A DNA stretch of 64,000 bases from Nitrospira sp. CG24D. Lineage in GTDB: Bacteria > Nitrospirota > Nitrospiria > Nitrospirales > Nitrospiraceae. Both the position numbers and the translations under genes were made by a program. The stretch is from the NCBI GenBank assembly GCA_002869855.2, contig NEWQ02000009.1:1-64000 (forward strand), given 5' to 3'. Numbering within the stretch: position 1 is the first letter of the stretch; every line of letters starts with the position of its first letter. The notes below the pieces were generated by a model. The model saw only the letters and a list, made by a program, of their open reading frames with translations. It searched no databases and was not told the DNA's origin. Below are positions 9,301 through 16,982 of this stretch, one piece after another.

Positions 9301-11198
9301 GGAGCGGCCCCATCGCCGACATTCGGACGGTTGAGCCGGTGGGTCATGGCGTGAACAACAGCTTCCGCGAGTTGATGGTGCAAGTGCACGACACCGTGCC
9401 GCACACCGTCAACATCGTGACTGCGGGCAATCCTCCCGGGCAGCCGATTGAAGTGGCGCTCGAGGCAGGGAAAACGGTGTCGTTCATGATGCCGGACAAG
9501 TTGTATATGACGCCGATGCCGTTCTTGAATGGTGGCACGCACACCACTGGCAGCGGTCTGAACTTCCGGGCCGGTCCTATCGCTCAGCGGTTGGCGACCA
9601 ATCCGGATTCGTCGCAGATCTTCAATAGCAGCATCCACGGCGATCCCTATACGCCGACCCTGCGGGCCTATGTGGGAGACACCATGGTGTTCCGTCTCCT
9701 CCATACCCTCATGAACGAGTCGATGGTCTGGACCTTGTCCGGCCACACGTTCTTGACGGAGCGCTATGCGGGTGACGCCAACCGGAAGAATTCGATTCAT
9801 ATCGGTATTGCCGAGCGCTACGACCTCGTGGTGCCGCAAGCCGGTGGATCGCGTTTCCAGGCTGGCGACTACATTCACTTCAACGGCCGGTCTTCAAAAT
9901 TCTCCGAAGGCGGCTGGGGCATCATTCGTGTCTATGACAAGGAACAGGCCGACCTGAAGAAGCTCACCTCGGGTTTCTCCAGCAAGGGTGAAATTCCGAA
10001 GTCATTGCCGGTCTGTCCGGCCGATGCTCCGGTGAAGTCGTTCAACGTGGTGGCTTTGGATTATCCGTCCATGAAGTTCAACGCGAAGGCCCCTGAGACC
10101 ATCGAAGTGGATTTCGAGCGGAAGATCCTCATGACCAATCCCGAAGCGAAGATCTATGCCTTGGAGGAAGATACCGCCAAGGTGGCGAGCGGCGCGCAGC
10201 CGATGCCACTGACTCTTCGTGTGAACGTAGGGGATTGCGTAAAAGTTAGTCTGAAGAACAAGATGAAGGAGAGCAAGGCGTCATTCTCAGCCATCGGGTT
10301 GGCCTTTGACCCGAAGGAATCGATGGGCGCCAACGTCGGCAATAACCCCGGTGATCAGACGATCGCTCCGGGCGCCGAGCGGACCTATACGTACTATGCG
10401 GATCCCTTCAATGGTGAAACGACCTCGTTGGTCTGGGATTGGGGCAACGTGATGACCAATCCGCGCAACGGGCTGTTCGGCGCCATTGTGGTTGGCCCGA
10501 AGGGTGCGAAATATCGTGATCCGAAGACCGGTGCCGATATCACGACGAAGAATGCCTGGGCGGCCGATGTGATCCTCGATCACTCCATGCCCGGGATGGA
10601 GAATCGGCCGAACTATCGTGACGTGGCGTTGTTCTTCCAGGACGAAGACAACATCATCGGTACGAGCTTCATGCCCTATGTGCAGAATGTGGCTGGTTTG
10701 ACCGGTGTGAACTACCGGTCCGAGCCCTACAAGTTCCGGGAAGAGCAGGGTTGTTCGTTGGGCAAGGTGTTTCAGCCTTGTAAAGCCGACAAGCCTGAGG
10801 ATCCGGCAACGCCTCTGATCGAGGCGCATGCGGGCGATCCTGTCCGGATTCACATCCTGGGTGTGAGCAACGAGCAGAACGGGATGTTCAGCGTGGAGAA
10901 GCATGAGTGGCCGATTGAGCCGTTCATGCGCGGCGCTGACCTGATCAGTGTCGTTGAGTTCTCCGGTTCCGAGACGATCGATGCCTTTATCCCCTCGGCA
11001 GGCGGTCCCTACCGTCAGCCCGGCGACTACGTGTACAGCAACCAGCGGTTGCCGTACTCACAGTCCGGCCAGTGGGGCTATGTGCGGGTGTTGCCGTCCG
11101 GTGATCAGCGGTTGTTGCCGCTGCACGGGACTGGCGCCGGGATGAAGAGTGCATCGGTTGGACAGCCGATGCAGGTGATCCCGGTTGCAGCGAAGTAA
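6357..11198 (+). CDS. Giant three-module multicopper oxidase (MnxG/McoA-like)
   Basis: A 1613-residue exported protein with a signal peptide (1-31, cleaved near ASA-ES). The ATG at 6357 follows AAGGAGG at ideal spacing. Module 1 has HIH (232-234), HSHHPH (438-443, fitting HxxHxH) and HCHVAHHYVAGM (514-525), giving a type 1 site with Cys515, His520 and Met525 plus trinuclear-site ligands. Module 2 has HWH (815-817), HDH (946-948) and a lone SGH (1130). Module 3 has no HxH pairs. Each module begins with a CPA.APVK.YNV-like segment (about 131, 722, 1219) and a later IYVLxEE-like string, showing internal triplication. Large oxidases of this type oxidise Mn(II) or other metals in some bacteria; the substrate here is unknown. 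It has its own promoter and a strong terminator, so it is probably monocistronic. Confidence 0.85.
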   Translation: MFFHTSRVCVPTRMLGAMAAVALLWAPLASAESASSHVAMNHQLPAWAEQLKGQTIVEDAMSGRGERSAMVEQQHQRIMEHMSHDPQVQGVNTGMYNTQSMMHQYGAGGQDMLLVSDPRVEPVAMVGGGKCPATAPVKQYNVSAINVEITLNQWLDFYPGYMYVLDENLDKVRAEETKNKEARDKEGFDPGAIIPGVQAQWIQPLTIRANQGDCVKIKLSNKLEGGEEVSLHIHGSSMVVSATGAAATTTNSDTIVAKDKSGDYEWYIHPNTQEGVRQFHTFSNDRELTVMGMFGSFVVEPRGSSYWEALGSGDATPAASGWQVMIKNGTGPDFREFVLYYHEVGDEAFRPLNKKGDFLPQRDPLTDAYRPGGRAINYRSEPFGINNMHVQHEYFGFEDESMGYSSYTFGDPSPTIPRSYIGDPAKFRLVHGGSEVFHSHHPHGGTIRWPRSPRAIDDMNLWATSTNGPVKYPVIRAKTDRVDVEVIGPSEALDLETECGSGLCQQLAGDFLFHCHVAHHYVAGMWGYWRVYNTIQQGDLRNDVMPDLRELPDRKGRIKTPIASDKLIGQTVDWFGKQFTITDKGKSNWKGNPAVINIKDWVAMQMPTMGKPGHKDDEKGQTQSYDATVLDWAWNGNVAMSEKESEIDNPKYKSTHPGKRHPIMFEPLTGKVAWPHLTPHFGRRVMFSPNHVGAPWLEMIRRDASGEESVDQALPGENGVWSLCPENAGRKSYNVHFVKMPIKIAKAQGKEPPVIDPNGLIYVLHEEEAAIRANDDLKYPLVVRGNIYDCIDWTLTSEWDDDDYTNFQSSKINTHWHFLQFDNQASDGVITGFSYEQSVRPFTMLEKKNKKGLPAPMNTALTAAAKKGASSISVKNAKQYHVGTLILVGADNVKGNEISRIKAINGNTIVLAKGLKNDHPANDIITVEFVRQRFWVDADVGTVFWHDHAFGATTWPHGGFGTFIAEPVGSTYHDPKTGKDIRSGPIADIRTVEPVGHGVNNSFRELMVQVHDTVPHTVNIVTAGNPPGQPIEVALEAGKTVSFMMPDKLYMTPMPFLNGGTHTTGSGLNFRAGPIAQRLATNPDSSQIFNSSIHGDPYTPTLRAYVGDTMVFRLLHTLMNESMVWTLSGHTFLTERYAGDANRKNSIHIGIAERYDLVVPQAGGSRFQAGDYIHFNGRSSKFSEGGWGIIRVYDKEQADLKKLTSGFSSKGEIPKSLPVCPADAPVKSFNVVALDYPSMKFNAKAPETIEVDFERKILMTNPEAKIYALEEDTAKVASGAQPMPLTLRVNVGDCVKVSLKNKMKESKASFSAIGLAFDPKESMGANVGNNPGDQTIAPGAERTYTYYADPFNGETTSLVWDWGNVMTNPRNGLFGAIVVGPKGAKYRDPKTGADITTKNAWAADVILDHSMPGMENRPNYRDVALFFQDEDNIIGTSFMPYVQNVAGLTGVNYRSEPYKFREEQGCSLGKVFQPCKADKPEDPATPLIEAHAGDPVRIHILGVSNEQNGMFSVEKHEWPIEPFMRGADLISVVEFSGSETIDAFIPSAGGPYRQPGDYVYSNQRLPYSQSGQWGYVRVLPSGDQRLLPLHGTGAGMKSASVGQPMQVIPVAAK

Positions 11199-11240
11199 CA
11201 TCTTTTCTCCTACGTTCAGTAGGAATGAGGGATGAGATGG

Positions 11241-11274
11241 AAGGGGGAAGCCGCAAGGCTTCCCCCTTTTTCTT
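11241..11274 (+). terminator. Intrinsic terminator after multicopper oxidase
   Basis: A perfect 12-bp stem, AAGGGGGAAGCC with GGCTTCCCCCTT, is closed by a GCAA tetraloop (GNRA type) and followed by TTTCTTTT. Confidence 0.93.
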
Positions 11275-11286
11275 TTGGCCGGCCAT

Positions 11287-11315
11287 TTGATACGATGGCG
11301 CATCTGGACTATAGG
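11287..11315 (+). promoter_or_regulatory. Candidate promoter for the 11338 gene
   Basis: TTGATA, a 17-base spacer and TATAGG lie directly after the terminator. The predicted start would leave a leader of about 15 bases carrying the GGAGGT ribosome-binding site. The -10 box is weak. Confidence 0.45.
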
Positions 11316-11337
11316 CTTCGGCATGGAGGTACCTACT

Positions 11338-12279
11338 GTGAAGAGTCATGCGGATCTGAAGCGGGCTGGTAGAAGGATCATGGCGGCGCTCTGGTTGCTG
11401 GTCATGGCGATGGGTGCAGGGGCAGCCTCTGCCTATGATGTGATGGATGTGCCGCATGGCGGGTCGATTGAAGGTATCGTGCGTCTAGATGGCGGTATCC
11501 CGGAGCCTAAGGGATTCAATCTCATTACTTTCCCGGACCCAGCTTACTGCGGACGAATTTCAAACGGCCGGGGCTGGCGGTTGTTGCGTGATTTCGTCGT
11601 GAGCGCAGATGCGGGACTGAAGGACGCAATCGTGCTGCTGGAGGGGGTAGAAGCAGGGAAGCCGTTTGAGACATCTGTGCCGTTGATCGAAGCGCGGGAT
11701 TGTATGTTTCAACCGTTCATGACGATCGTGCGGAACGGGCATGCCGTGGAAGTCATCAACATGGATCCGGTGATGCACGACATTCAGGGATATGAAACGT
11801 CTCCGGAAGCCGGCGCCAGGACATTATTCAACACTCCGCTGGTCATGAATCATCAGCATCGCCGCGGCGACATCCATGCCATCCACAATCACGCGCCGGG
11901 TAAGTCGCTGGTCGGACCGGTATATCTGAACAAGGGCCGCCGGACCTTTTATATGCAGTGCGGCTTCCATGCGTATATGGAAAGTTGGGCGATGGCGGTC
12001 AACAACCCCTACTATGCGCTGACCGATAGTACGGGCGCCTTCAAGATCGACAACATTCCACCGGGAACCTATCAGTTGGTGGTGTGGCATCCGCAGACCG
12101 GTCCAGGCCTGACGAAGATGGTGACGGTTCAGGCCGACGGCAAGATGACGGAACAGCTCTCACTACAGGCTCCCAAAGGAAATCGTTCCGCCTACAAGGT
12201 GATGGACAATCCCCGTTTCGGCCCGGAGTCCTTAGGCTATTCCATCGACATCCAGCCGCTCGTGGAACATCAGCATTGA
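11338..12279 (+). CDS. Periplasmic carboxypeptidase-regulatory-like/cupredoxin-like protein
   Basis: About 313 residues. I chose the GTG at 11338 because GGAGGT lies 9 bases upstream and a signal peptide follows (hydrophobic stretch LWLLVMAMGAG, cleavage near ASA-YD). The protein opens with a GSIEGIVRLDG strand and ends with a carboxypeptidase-regulatory-like fold (FKIDNIPPGTYQLVVWHP). Between them lie a His (VMHDIQ) and a MQCGFHAYM string, that is Cys-x2-His-x2-Met, which resembles type 1 copper ligands of plastocyanin-like proteins with slightly altered spacing. It is a paralogue of the 14521 product and lies directly after the multicopper oxidase, so electron transfer or copper handling is plausible but unproven. 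Confidence 0.7.
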   Translation: MKSHADLKRAGRRIMAALWLLVMAMGAGAASAYDVMDVPHGGSIEGIVRLDGGIPEPKGFNLITFPDPAYCGRISNGRGWRLLRDFVVSADAGLKDAIVLLEGVEAGKPFETSVPLIEARDCMFQPFMTIVRNGHAVEVINMDPVMHDIQGYETSPEAGARTLFNTPLVMNHQHRRGDIHAIHNHAPGKSLVGPVYLNKGRRTFYMQCGFHAYMESWAMAVNNPYYALTDSTGAFKIDNIPPGTYQLVVWHPQTGPGLTKMVTVQADGKMTEQLSLQAPKGNRSAYKVMDNPRFGPESLGYSIDIQPLVEHQH

Positions 12280-12920
12280 TGGGATCTCCAGTCTCCCCTC
12301 GTATGAGGGCGCGAGTTGGGGCTGCCTGTCTCGCGCTCTCGGTCCTGTCAGGCATTGCCGTCGACCAGGCCCGGAGTGGTGAGTCGGCGGCACTGGCCGT
12401 GGAATTTTCCGGGACTCTCATCAAGCAGGTTGAAGGCCGGCGACACCAGGCCCAGGTGTTTGCGAAAGGTGACCGGATCCGTTTGGAATATAAGTACGCG
12501 CTGAAGACCGACTACGGGTATGCCGCGATTGAGATTATTCGCTTGGATAAAGCTGAAACCTGGTATCTTCTCGCACAGCGGAAGGAGCTCCTGGTGACGC
12601 CGGTGGATGTGGACGATGTGTTGCCGGTTCGACCCACTTTACCCGGTGAGAAAGAACGGGTCTTGATCGGCGATGCGACGGCCGTTGGCCGGCCCGCGCA
12701 GCTGTTCGAAGTGCAGACGGATCGTCATGGCCGGGTTGAACGGTTTTTTGAATGGGTTGATGTGGAAGCCGGGATCGTGTTGAAGCTGGTGAGCCGCGAT
12801 CGAGACTGGTCCGTGGAGTACGAACGGATTCGATTCTCCTCTCAGCCAGATTACTATTTCGATGAACCCCCGGGGTATAAAAAACGGGCAAGTCCCACAG
12901 GTCCCAGAGTGCAGGGGTAA
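12279..12920 (+). CDS. Exported DUF4412/LolA-like protein
   Basis: About 213 residues. The ATG at 12279 overlaps the upstream TGA (TGATG); an ATG at 12303 would give a tighter signal peptide (MRARVGAACLALSVLSGIA). The mature part alternates short beta strands (GDRIRLEYKY, TWYLLAQRKELLV, GVERFFEWVDVEAGIVLKL), the pattern of periplasmic proteins with a half-barrel fold such as LolA or DUF4412. No catalytic residues are apparent. It is coupled to the Cys-His-Met protein upstream and to the HEAT-repeat protein 19 bases downstream, so the three probably form one operon. Confidence 0.6.
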   Translation: MGSPVSPRMRARVGAACLALSVLSGIAVDQARSGESAALAVEFSGTLIKQVEGRRHQAQVFAKGDRIRLEYKYALKTDYGYAAIEIIRLDKAETWYLLAQRKELLVTPVDVDDVLPVRPTLPGEKERVLIGDATAVGRPAQLFEVQTDRHGRVERFFEWVDVEAGIVLKLVSRDRDWSVEYERIRFSSQPDYYFDEPPGYKKRASPTGPRVQG

Positions 12921-12939
12921 TGGGGCGTAAGGAACACGG

Positions 12940-14304
12940 ATGACGCAAATGGTTCGCAAACAGGGTGTTGTGATAGTCGCTGGACTTTTGTGCGCGCTCG
13001 CATGGCTCGACCCGTCTGTGCTTATGGCCGGGGCGTCGGCCGTTCCCAAAGAAGCCCAGACGGCTTTTGAGAAGAAAGCCTATCAGCAGGTGCTTGATGA
13101 GCTGGCGAAGCTCGATAAGGAAAAGAGCGCTACTCCCGATGTCAGACGGCTCAAAATTCGGTCCCTGATCAATCTTGGCAAGCCGAAAGAAGCGTTGGAT
13201 GAGTACGATCTGCTGGCCCAGTCACTCAAGCGCGACGATGAGCCGGTGCTTCGTGAGGTGGCGCTGAGCCTGATTGTGGTCCTCGTGAAGGATATGCGGG
13301 AGCAAATGCGAGGAGCCGCCTACACGGCATTGAAGGAAATCGATTCCCATGAGGCTGTGCCTCTGTTCGAGGATGGATTGAGCGATGGGTCAGGTCCAGT
13401 GCGCGTGCTGGCGGTCGAAGGGTTGGGCCGTTCGGAGGCCGGGCGAAAGTCGAAGAAGCTACGCGGGGCGATTGAGGATCAGGCGGGGCTGGTAAAGGCA
13501 CGCGTTGTCAAGGCGCTTGGACGTTCCGCAGACGTCTCCGTCCTGCCGCTCATCGAGGCTGCGACGAAGGACGAACTCTCGCCCGTACGGATTGCCGCGT
13601 ATGCGGCGCTCATACGGCTGGGGAAGAAAGAGGCCTGGGATGAATTGCGGAAGATCGCCGATGCCGCCAATCCGGACGATCGGACCGATGCCATGCGGGC
13701 GATCGCCGATCTGAAGGATCAGCGGGGCGCGCCTCTCATGATGGAACTCTTGACCTACAATCAGCCTTCCGTTCGGGGGACTGCGGCCAGAGGGTTGGGG
13801 CAACTCGGACGGAAAGAGGCTCGCGAGAAGATCGAACTGTTATTGAAGGATCCTATCCCGGCGGTGCGAGAATCCGCCGTGTCGAGCCTGGCTGAGCTGG
13901 GCACCGTTGAATCTGTGCCAGCCATCAAGCAGTTGTTAGGGGATGGGCAGGTGACGGTACGGGCGGCGGCAGTGGCATCCCTGCTTCAGCTCGGTCAACC
14001 ATTTGAGATGGTCGCTGATACGGCTAGAGCCCTTGCGCAGCAAAGCGATACGGCCTCCCGCGCCTCGATTGCGTTTGCGCTCGGGAAGGCGACTAAGTCG
14101 AATGCCAAGGACGCAGTTGTATTTTTGAGTGGCCTCACGGCGGATTCACTGCCAGGTCCCAAGATTGTTGCCCTTCGGTCCCTGGGCCACATTGGAGATC
14201 GTGAGGTAATTCCCTTGATGATTGAGGGGATGCACGATCCCAATGAAGCGGTGCGGGCTACGGCTGCAGGAGGACTTTTGCATCTGCTCCAATCGAAACC
14301 ATAG
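12940..14304 (+). CDS. Exported HEAT/PBS-lyase-repeat protein
   Basis: 454 residues with a signal peptide (about 1-34), a short TPR-like helical region (45-90) and then at least eight HEAT repeats of about 31 residues (PVRVLAVEGLGRS, PVRIAAYAALIRLG, SVRGTAARGLGQLG, AVRESAVSSLAELG, TVRAAAVASLLQLG and others). HEAT solenoids bind protein partners. AAGGA lies 8 bases before the ATG. As the last gene of the 11338-14304 operon it may act as a scaffold for the exported copper-site proteins; that role is inference. Confidence 0.8.
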   Translation: MTQMVRKQGVVIVAGLLCALAWLDPSVLMAGASAVPKEAQTAFEKKAYQQVLDELAKLDKEKSATPDVRRLKIRSLINLGKPKEALDEYDLLAQSLKRDDEPVLREVALSLIVVLVKDMREQMRGAAYTALKEIDSHEAVPLFEDGLSDGSGPVRVLAVEGLGRSEAGRKSKKLRGAIEDQAGLVKARVVKALGRSADVSVLPLIEAATKDELSPVRIAAYAALIRLGKKEAWDELRKIADAANPDDRTDAMRAIADLKDQRGAPLMMELLTYNQPSVRGTAARGLGQLGRKEAREKIELLLKDPIPAVRESAVSSLAELGTVESVPAIKQLLGDGQVTVRAAAVASLLQLGQPFEMVADTARALAQQSDTASRASIAFALGKATKSNAKDAVVFLSGLTADSLPGPKIVALRSLGHIGDREVIPLMIEGMHDPNEAVRATAAGGLLHLLQSKP

Positions 14305-14334
14305 CGGGGGAAGATAATCGCCTCTTGTTTCGGA

Positions 14335-14362
14335 TTGACAGGGTACGGTAGACTTTTATATA
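14335..14362 (+). promoter_or_regulatory. Strong promoter for the 14521 gene
   Basis: TTGACA (14335-14340) is followed by 16 bases and TATATA (14357-14362), or by 18 bases and TATACA. The -10 region is part of TTATATACATA, an 11-base string also present upstream of the multicopper oxidase. A leader of about 150 bases runs to an AGGAGG site before the ATG at 14521. Confidence 0.65.
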
Positions 14363-14520
14363 CATACTCGGTCCACGATCAGCCTCGCCAGCGTGATAGC
14401 GATCGAGTACACCAGAGAGGAAGTTGTCCCTTCCATTCCTCTCACCAGGCCGGTGGTTTGACGGAAGGGAACCACAAGTGACAAATCAGGGTAGTTAGTT
14501 CATCACAAGGAGGCAGTCTC

Positions 14521-15318
14521 ATGAAGAAGGGTGCGTTATCAGTTGTGTTTGGTGCGGCCGCGGTGGCGTTGGTGGCAGCCCCGCTCTTGGCCAATGCCGG
14601 CGGAACCGTTGCCGGGAAAGTGACCTATGCCGGGAAGGCTGAGCAGAAGGAATTCTCCTTCGCCAAGTTCCCGAACCCCAAGTTTTGCCCGAAGAACCCG
14701 AACAAGAGCTTGATGGATGGCGATAAGCGTTTCCTGAGGACCATCGAAGTGGGCAAGGATGGCGGTCTGAAGGGTGCGGTCGTTGCTGTGGTCGATATCG
14801 AAGATAAGGCGTTCATGGATGGGTACGCGGGCACCGAAGTTGTCGCGGCGTTCTGCGAGTTCCTCCCGTTCGCGGGCGTGGTTGTGAATAACAAGAGCTT
14901 CAAGGTTGAAAACACCGATGCCGATGCGGATGACCCCAAGTCGACACTGGGCGTCCTTCACAATCCGCATAGCTTCGTGGTGAAGGGTTCAAGCTCGGCA
15001 ACCGGTTTCAACATCGGTTTGGCCAAGAAGGGCGATAAGTTGGAGAAGCCGGTCGTGTTCCGTGGCGGCGCGGAAAAAGATGGCTTCTATCGTTTACAGT
15101 GCGACCAGCATGAGTTCATGCAGTCGTTCTTCCTCCCGGTGACGAATGCGCACTTCGCCGTGGTGAAGGATGACGGCACGTTCGAGCTCAAGGATGTCCC
15201 GGCCGGCAAGCACAAAGTGGTGGCCTGGCACCCGTTTGCCGCCAAGGGTAAGAAGGTGGAGTTCGAGGTGGATGTTCCCGAAGGCGGGAAGGCTGACCTC
15301 AAGGCTGAAATCAAGTAA
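14521..15318 (+). CDS. Abundant-type periplasmic cupredoxin-like/regulatory-like protein
   Basis: 265 residues with signal peptide MKKGALSVVFGAAAVALVAAP, cleaved near ANA-GG. It shares its architecture with the 11338 product: an N-terminal GTVAGKVTYAG strand, a His-rich stretch (GVLHNPHSF), a LQCDQHEFM string (Cys-x2-His-x2-Met) and a C-terminal FELKDVPAGKHKVVAWHPF domain. These residues could bind type 1-like copper. A strong promoter, an AGGAGG site at good spacing, Lys-rich composition and a tight terminator suggest a highly expressed monocistronic gene. A small soluble electron carrier or copper-binding protein is a reasonable guess; the sequence does not prove metal binding. Confidence 0.75.
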   Translation: MKKGALSVVFGAAAVALVAAPLLANAGGTVAGKVTYAGKAEQKEFSFAKFPNPKFCPKNPNKSLMDGDKRFLRTIEVGKDGGLKGAVVAVVDIEDKAFMDGYAGTEVVAAFCEFLPFAGVVVNNKSFKVENTDADADDPKSTLGVLHNPHSFVVKGSSSATGFNIGLAKKGDKLEKPVVFRGGAEKDGFYRLQCDQHEFMQSFFLPVTNAHFAVVKDDGTFELKDVPAGKHKVVAWHPFAAKGKKVEFEVDVPEGGKADLKAEIK

Positions 15319-15352
15319 GCCTGTTCGCGTATATGGCGGGGTGACCCGTCAG

Positions 15353-15392
15353 CAAAGGGCAGCGGAGCAATCCGCTGCCCTTTGTGTTTCTG
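15353..15392 (+). terminator. Intrinsic terminator after the 14521 gene
   Basis: A perfect 14-bp stem, CAAAGGGCAGCGGA with TCCGCTGCCCTTTG, is closed by GCAA and followed by a short T-rich stretch. Confidence 0.88.
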
Positions 15393-15486
15393 CTGAGATT
15401 TCCCCCGGCTGAGTCGCCTTGCCTTTCACTTTCTGAACTGGGTAAGATGCCAATTTTCTGAGTCAGGATGCTTCAAGGGGATTGGT

Positions 15487-16473
15487 GTGTCACGAGAACT
15501 CTCGCTCGCGGAAATCTTTCAACTCGGGTACTACTGGGAGACGAAAATTCTCCTTACGGGCGTGCGCTTGGACCTCTTTTCCGCTCTCGATGGGAAAGGG
15601 AAAACGGCTCAGGAGGTCGCCAGCCGTCTTGGTGCCCATGAGCCGACTCTGACGCTCCTCTTAAACGCGTTGGTCGCGATGCGTCTGCTGAAGAAAGAGG
15701 GTGAGGCCTACAGCAATTCAGCGGCGGCGGCCACTCATCTCGTCAAGCATTCCCTTCAATATATCGGGCACTTGCTCCTGCTCCACGATGCAGAATGGGA
15801 GAATTGGGGAAAGTTAGAGCAGACCATTCGAACAGGGCAGCGGGCCGTCGATCGGCATGTCTTTGAAACGGATCCAGAGCTGGGTACCAATGTGCTCGCC
15901 GTACTTCATCGGATCGGGCAGCAAAGCGGGCCTGATTTTGCCAAACGGCTGAGCCTGGCCGGCCCCGTTCGCATGTTGGACCTCGGCGGTGGAGCGGGAA
16001 CGAATGCGATCGCCTTTTGTCAGGTCTATCCCGAACTCACGGCGACCGTCTTCGATCTCCCTGCGACGCTCCGTTTGACCGAGAAGACGGTCAAGGAAGC
16101 CGGCCTTGAGTCTCGGATCGCGCTGCTTCCGGGGAACTTCAATACGGACAACCTCGGCGGTCCCTATGATGTCGTGCTGATGTCTGACATTTTGCACTAT
16201 CAGACCTACGAGACAAATGCGGCCTTGGTCAAGAAAGTCTTGGCGCATCTGGCACCGGGAGGACGGTTGATTATTAAAGATCGGTTTCTGGACGAGGCGG
16301 GGACCGGTCCTGCCTGGACGACGGCCTTTGCGGTTCATATCCTGGTCAATACGCAGCAGGGTGGCTGCTATAGGACGAGTGACGCTATTCAATGGATGAC
16401 CGCAGCGGGGTTTGCCTCGGCCACGGAGCTGGAGAAAACCGCCGTGGTACAGGGCCTGAAAGGTACAAGGTAA
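15487..16473 (+). CDS. SAM-dependent O-methyltransferase (winged-helix dimerisation type)
   Basis: 328 residues. An N-terminal winged-helix dimerisation domain (about 10-90, with TAQEVASRLGAHEPTLTLLLNALVAM) precedes a Rossmann methyltransferase domain with the SAM-binding motif MLDLGGGAGTNAIAF near residue 160, VFDLP and DVVLMSDILHYQ. This is the layout of family-2 O-methyltransferases, including plant-type and hydroxyneurosporene-type enzymes. The GTG at 15487 follows AAGGGGATTG. The substrate is unknown. The gene ends 8 bases before the DUF420 gene, which suggests cotranscription with the respiratory genes. Confidence 0.8.
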   Translation: MSRELSLAEIFQLGYYWETKILLTGVRLDLFSALDGKGKTAQEVASRLGAHEPTLTLLLNALVAMRLLKKEGEAYSNSAAAATHLVKHSLQYIGHLLLLHDAEWENWGKLEQTIRTGQRAVDRHVFETDPELGTNVLAVLHRIGQQSGPDFAKRLSLAGPVRMLDLGGGAGTNAIAFCQVYPELTATVFDLPATLRLTEKTVKEAGLESRIALLPGNFNTDNLGGPYDVVLMSDILHYQTYETNAALVKKVLAHLAPGGRLIIKDRFLDEAGTGPAWTTAFAVHILVNTQQGGCYRTSDAIQWMTAAGFASATELEKTAVVQGLKGTR

Positions 16474-16480
16474 GCGCGTC

Positions 16481-16978
16481 ATGGACTGGCTCAAAGATCC
16501 TGGATTTCTCGGGACGCATGCCACGATCGGCGCGGACTTGAGCCAATTCATGGCCACGCTCTTCACTGGCTTGTTTATTCTGGGATGGATCCAGGCGAAG
16601 CAGCGCAAAGCTGACGCCCATCATTGGTTGATGCTGGGCGGGATGATCTCGATGCTCAGCTTTTTCATCGCCTACTACCTGTTTCGGCAGCTCGGGGTTC
16701 TGGCCGTCGAGGGCAAAGAAGGCTTCGGAGGATCGCAAGCGCTATACGACTATGTCTTTATTCCGGTCCTGACGCTCCACATTATGTATCTCGGGCTTCT
16801 GTTGCTGGTCGGAATCGTGCTCGCGGTGGAGATCACGATCCAACGCATCTGGCCGGACGGCGGCCGTCGGCATCGCGCGCTGGGCCGATTTACGATGGTC
16901 ATCTATTGCATCCTGTTTGCCACCGGCACCTTTACGTACACGATGCTCTACATTCTGTATCCCGGCAAAATTGGATAG
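16481..16978 (+). CDS. DUF420 (CtaM-like) membrane protein
   Basis: 165 residues with four or five membrane helices (about 20-38, 48-68, 88-115, 138-160) and several conserved His residues (HATIG, HHW, LHIMYLG, RRHRALGR). DUF420 proteins include CtaM, an assembly factor for haem-copper oxidases in Firmicutes. The location between a methyltransferase and bd-like oxidase genes fits an oxidase-assembly role, but here the nearby oxidases are bd-like, so its client is uncertain. Confidence 0.75.
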   Translation: MDWLKDPGFLGTHATIGADLSQFMATLFTGLFILGWIQAKQRKADAHHWLMLGGMISMLSFFIAYYLFRQLGVLAVEGKEGFGGSQALYDYVFIPVLTLHIMYLGLLLLVGIVLAVEITIQRIWPDGGRRHRALGRFTMVIYCILFATGTFTYTMLYILYPGKIG

Positions 16979-16982
16979 CCCT

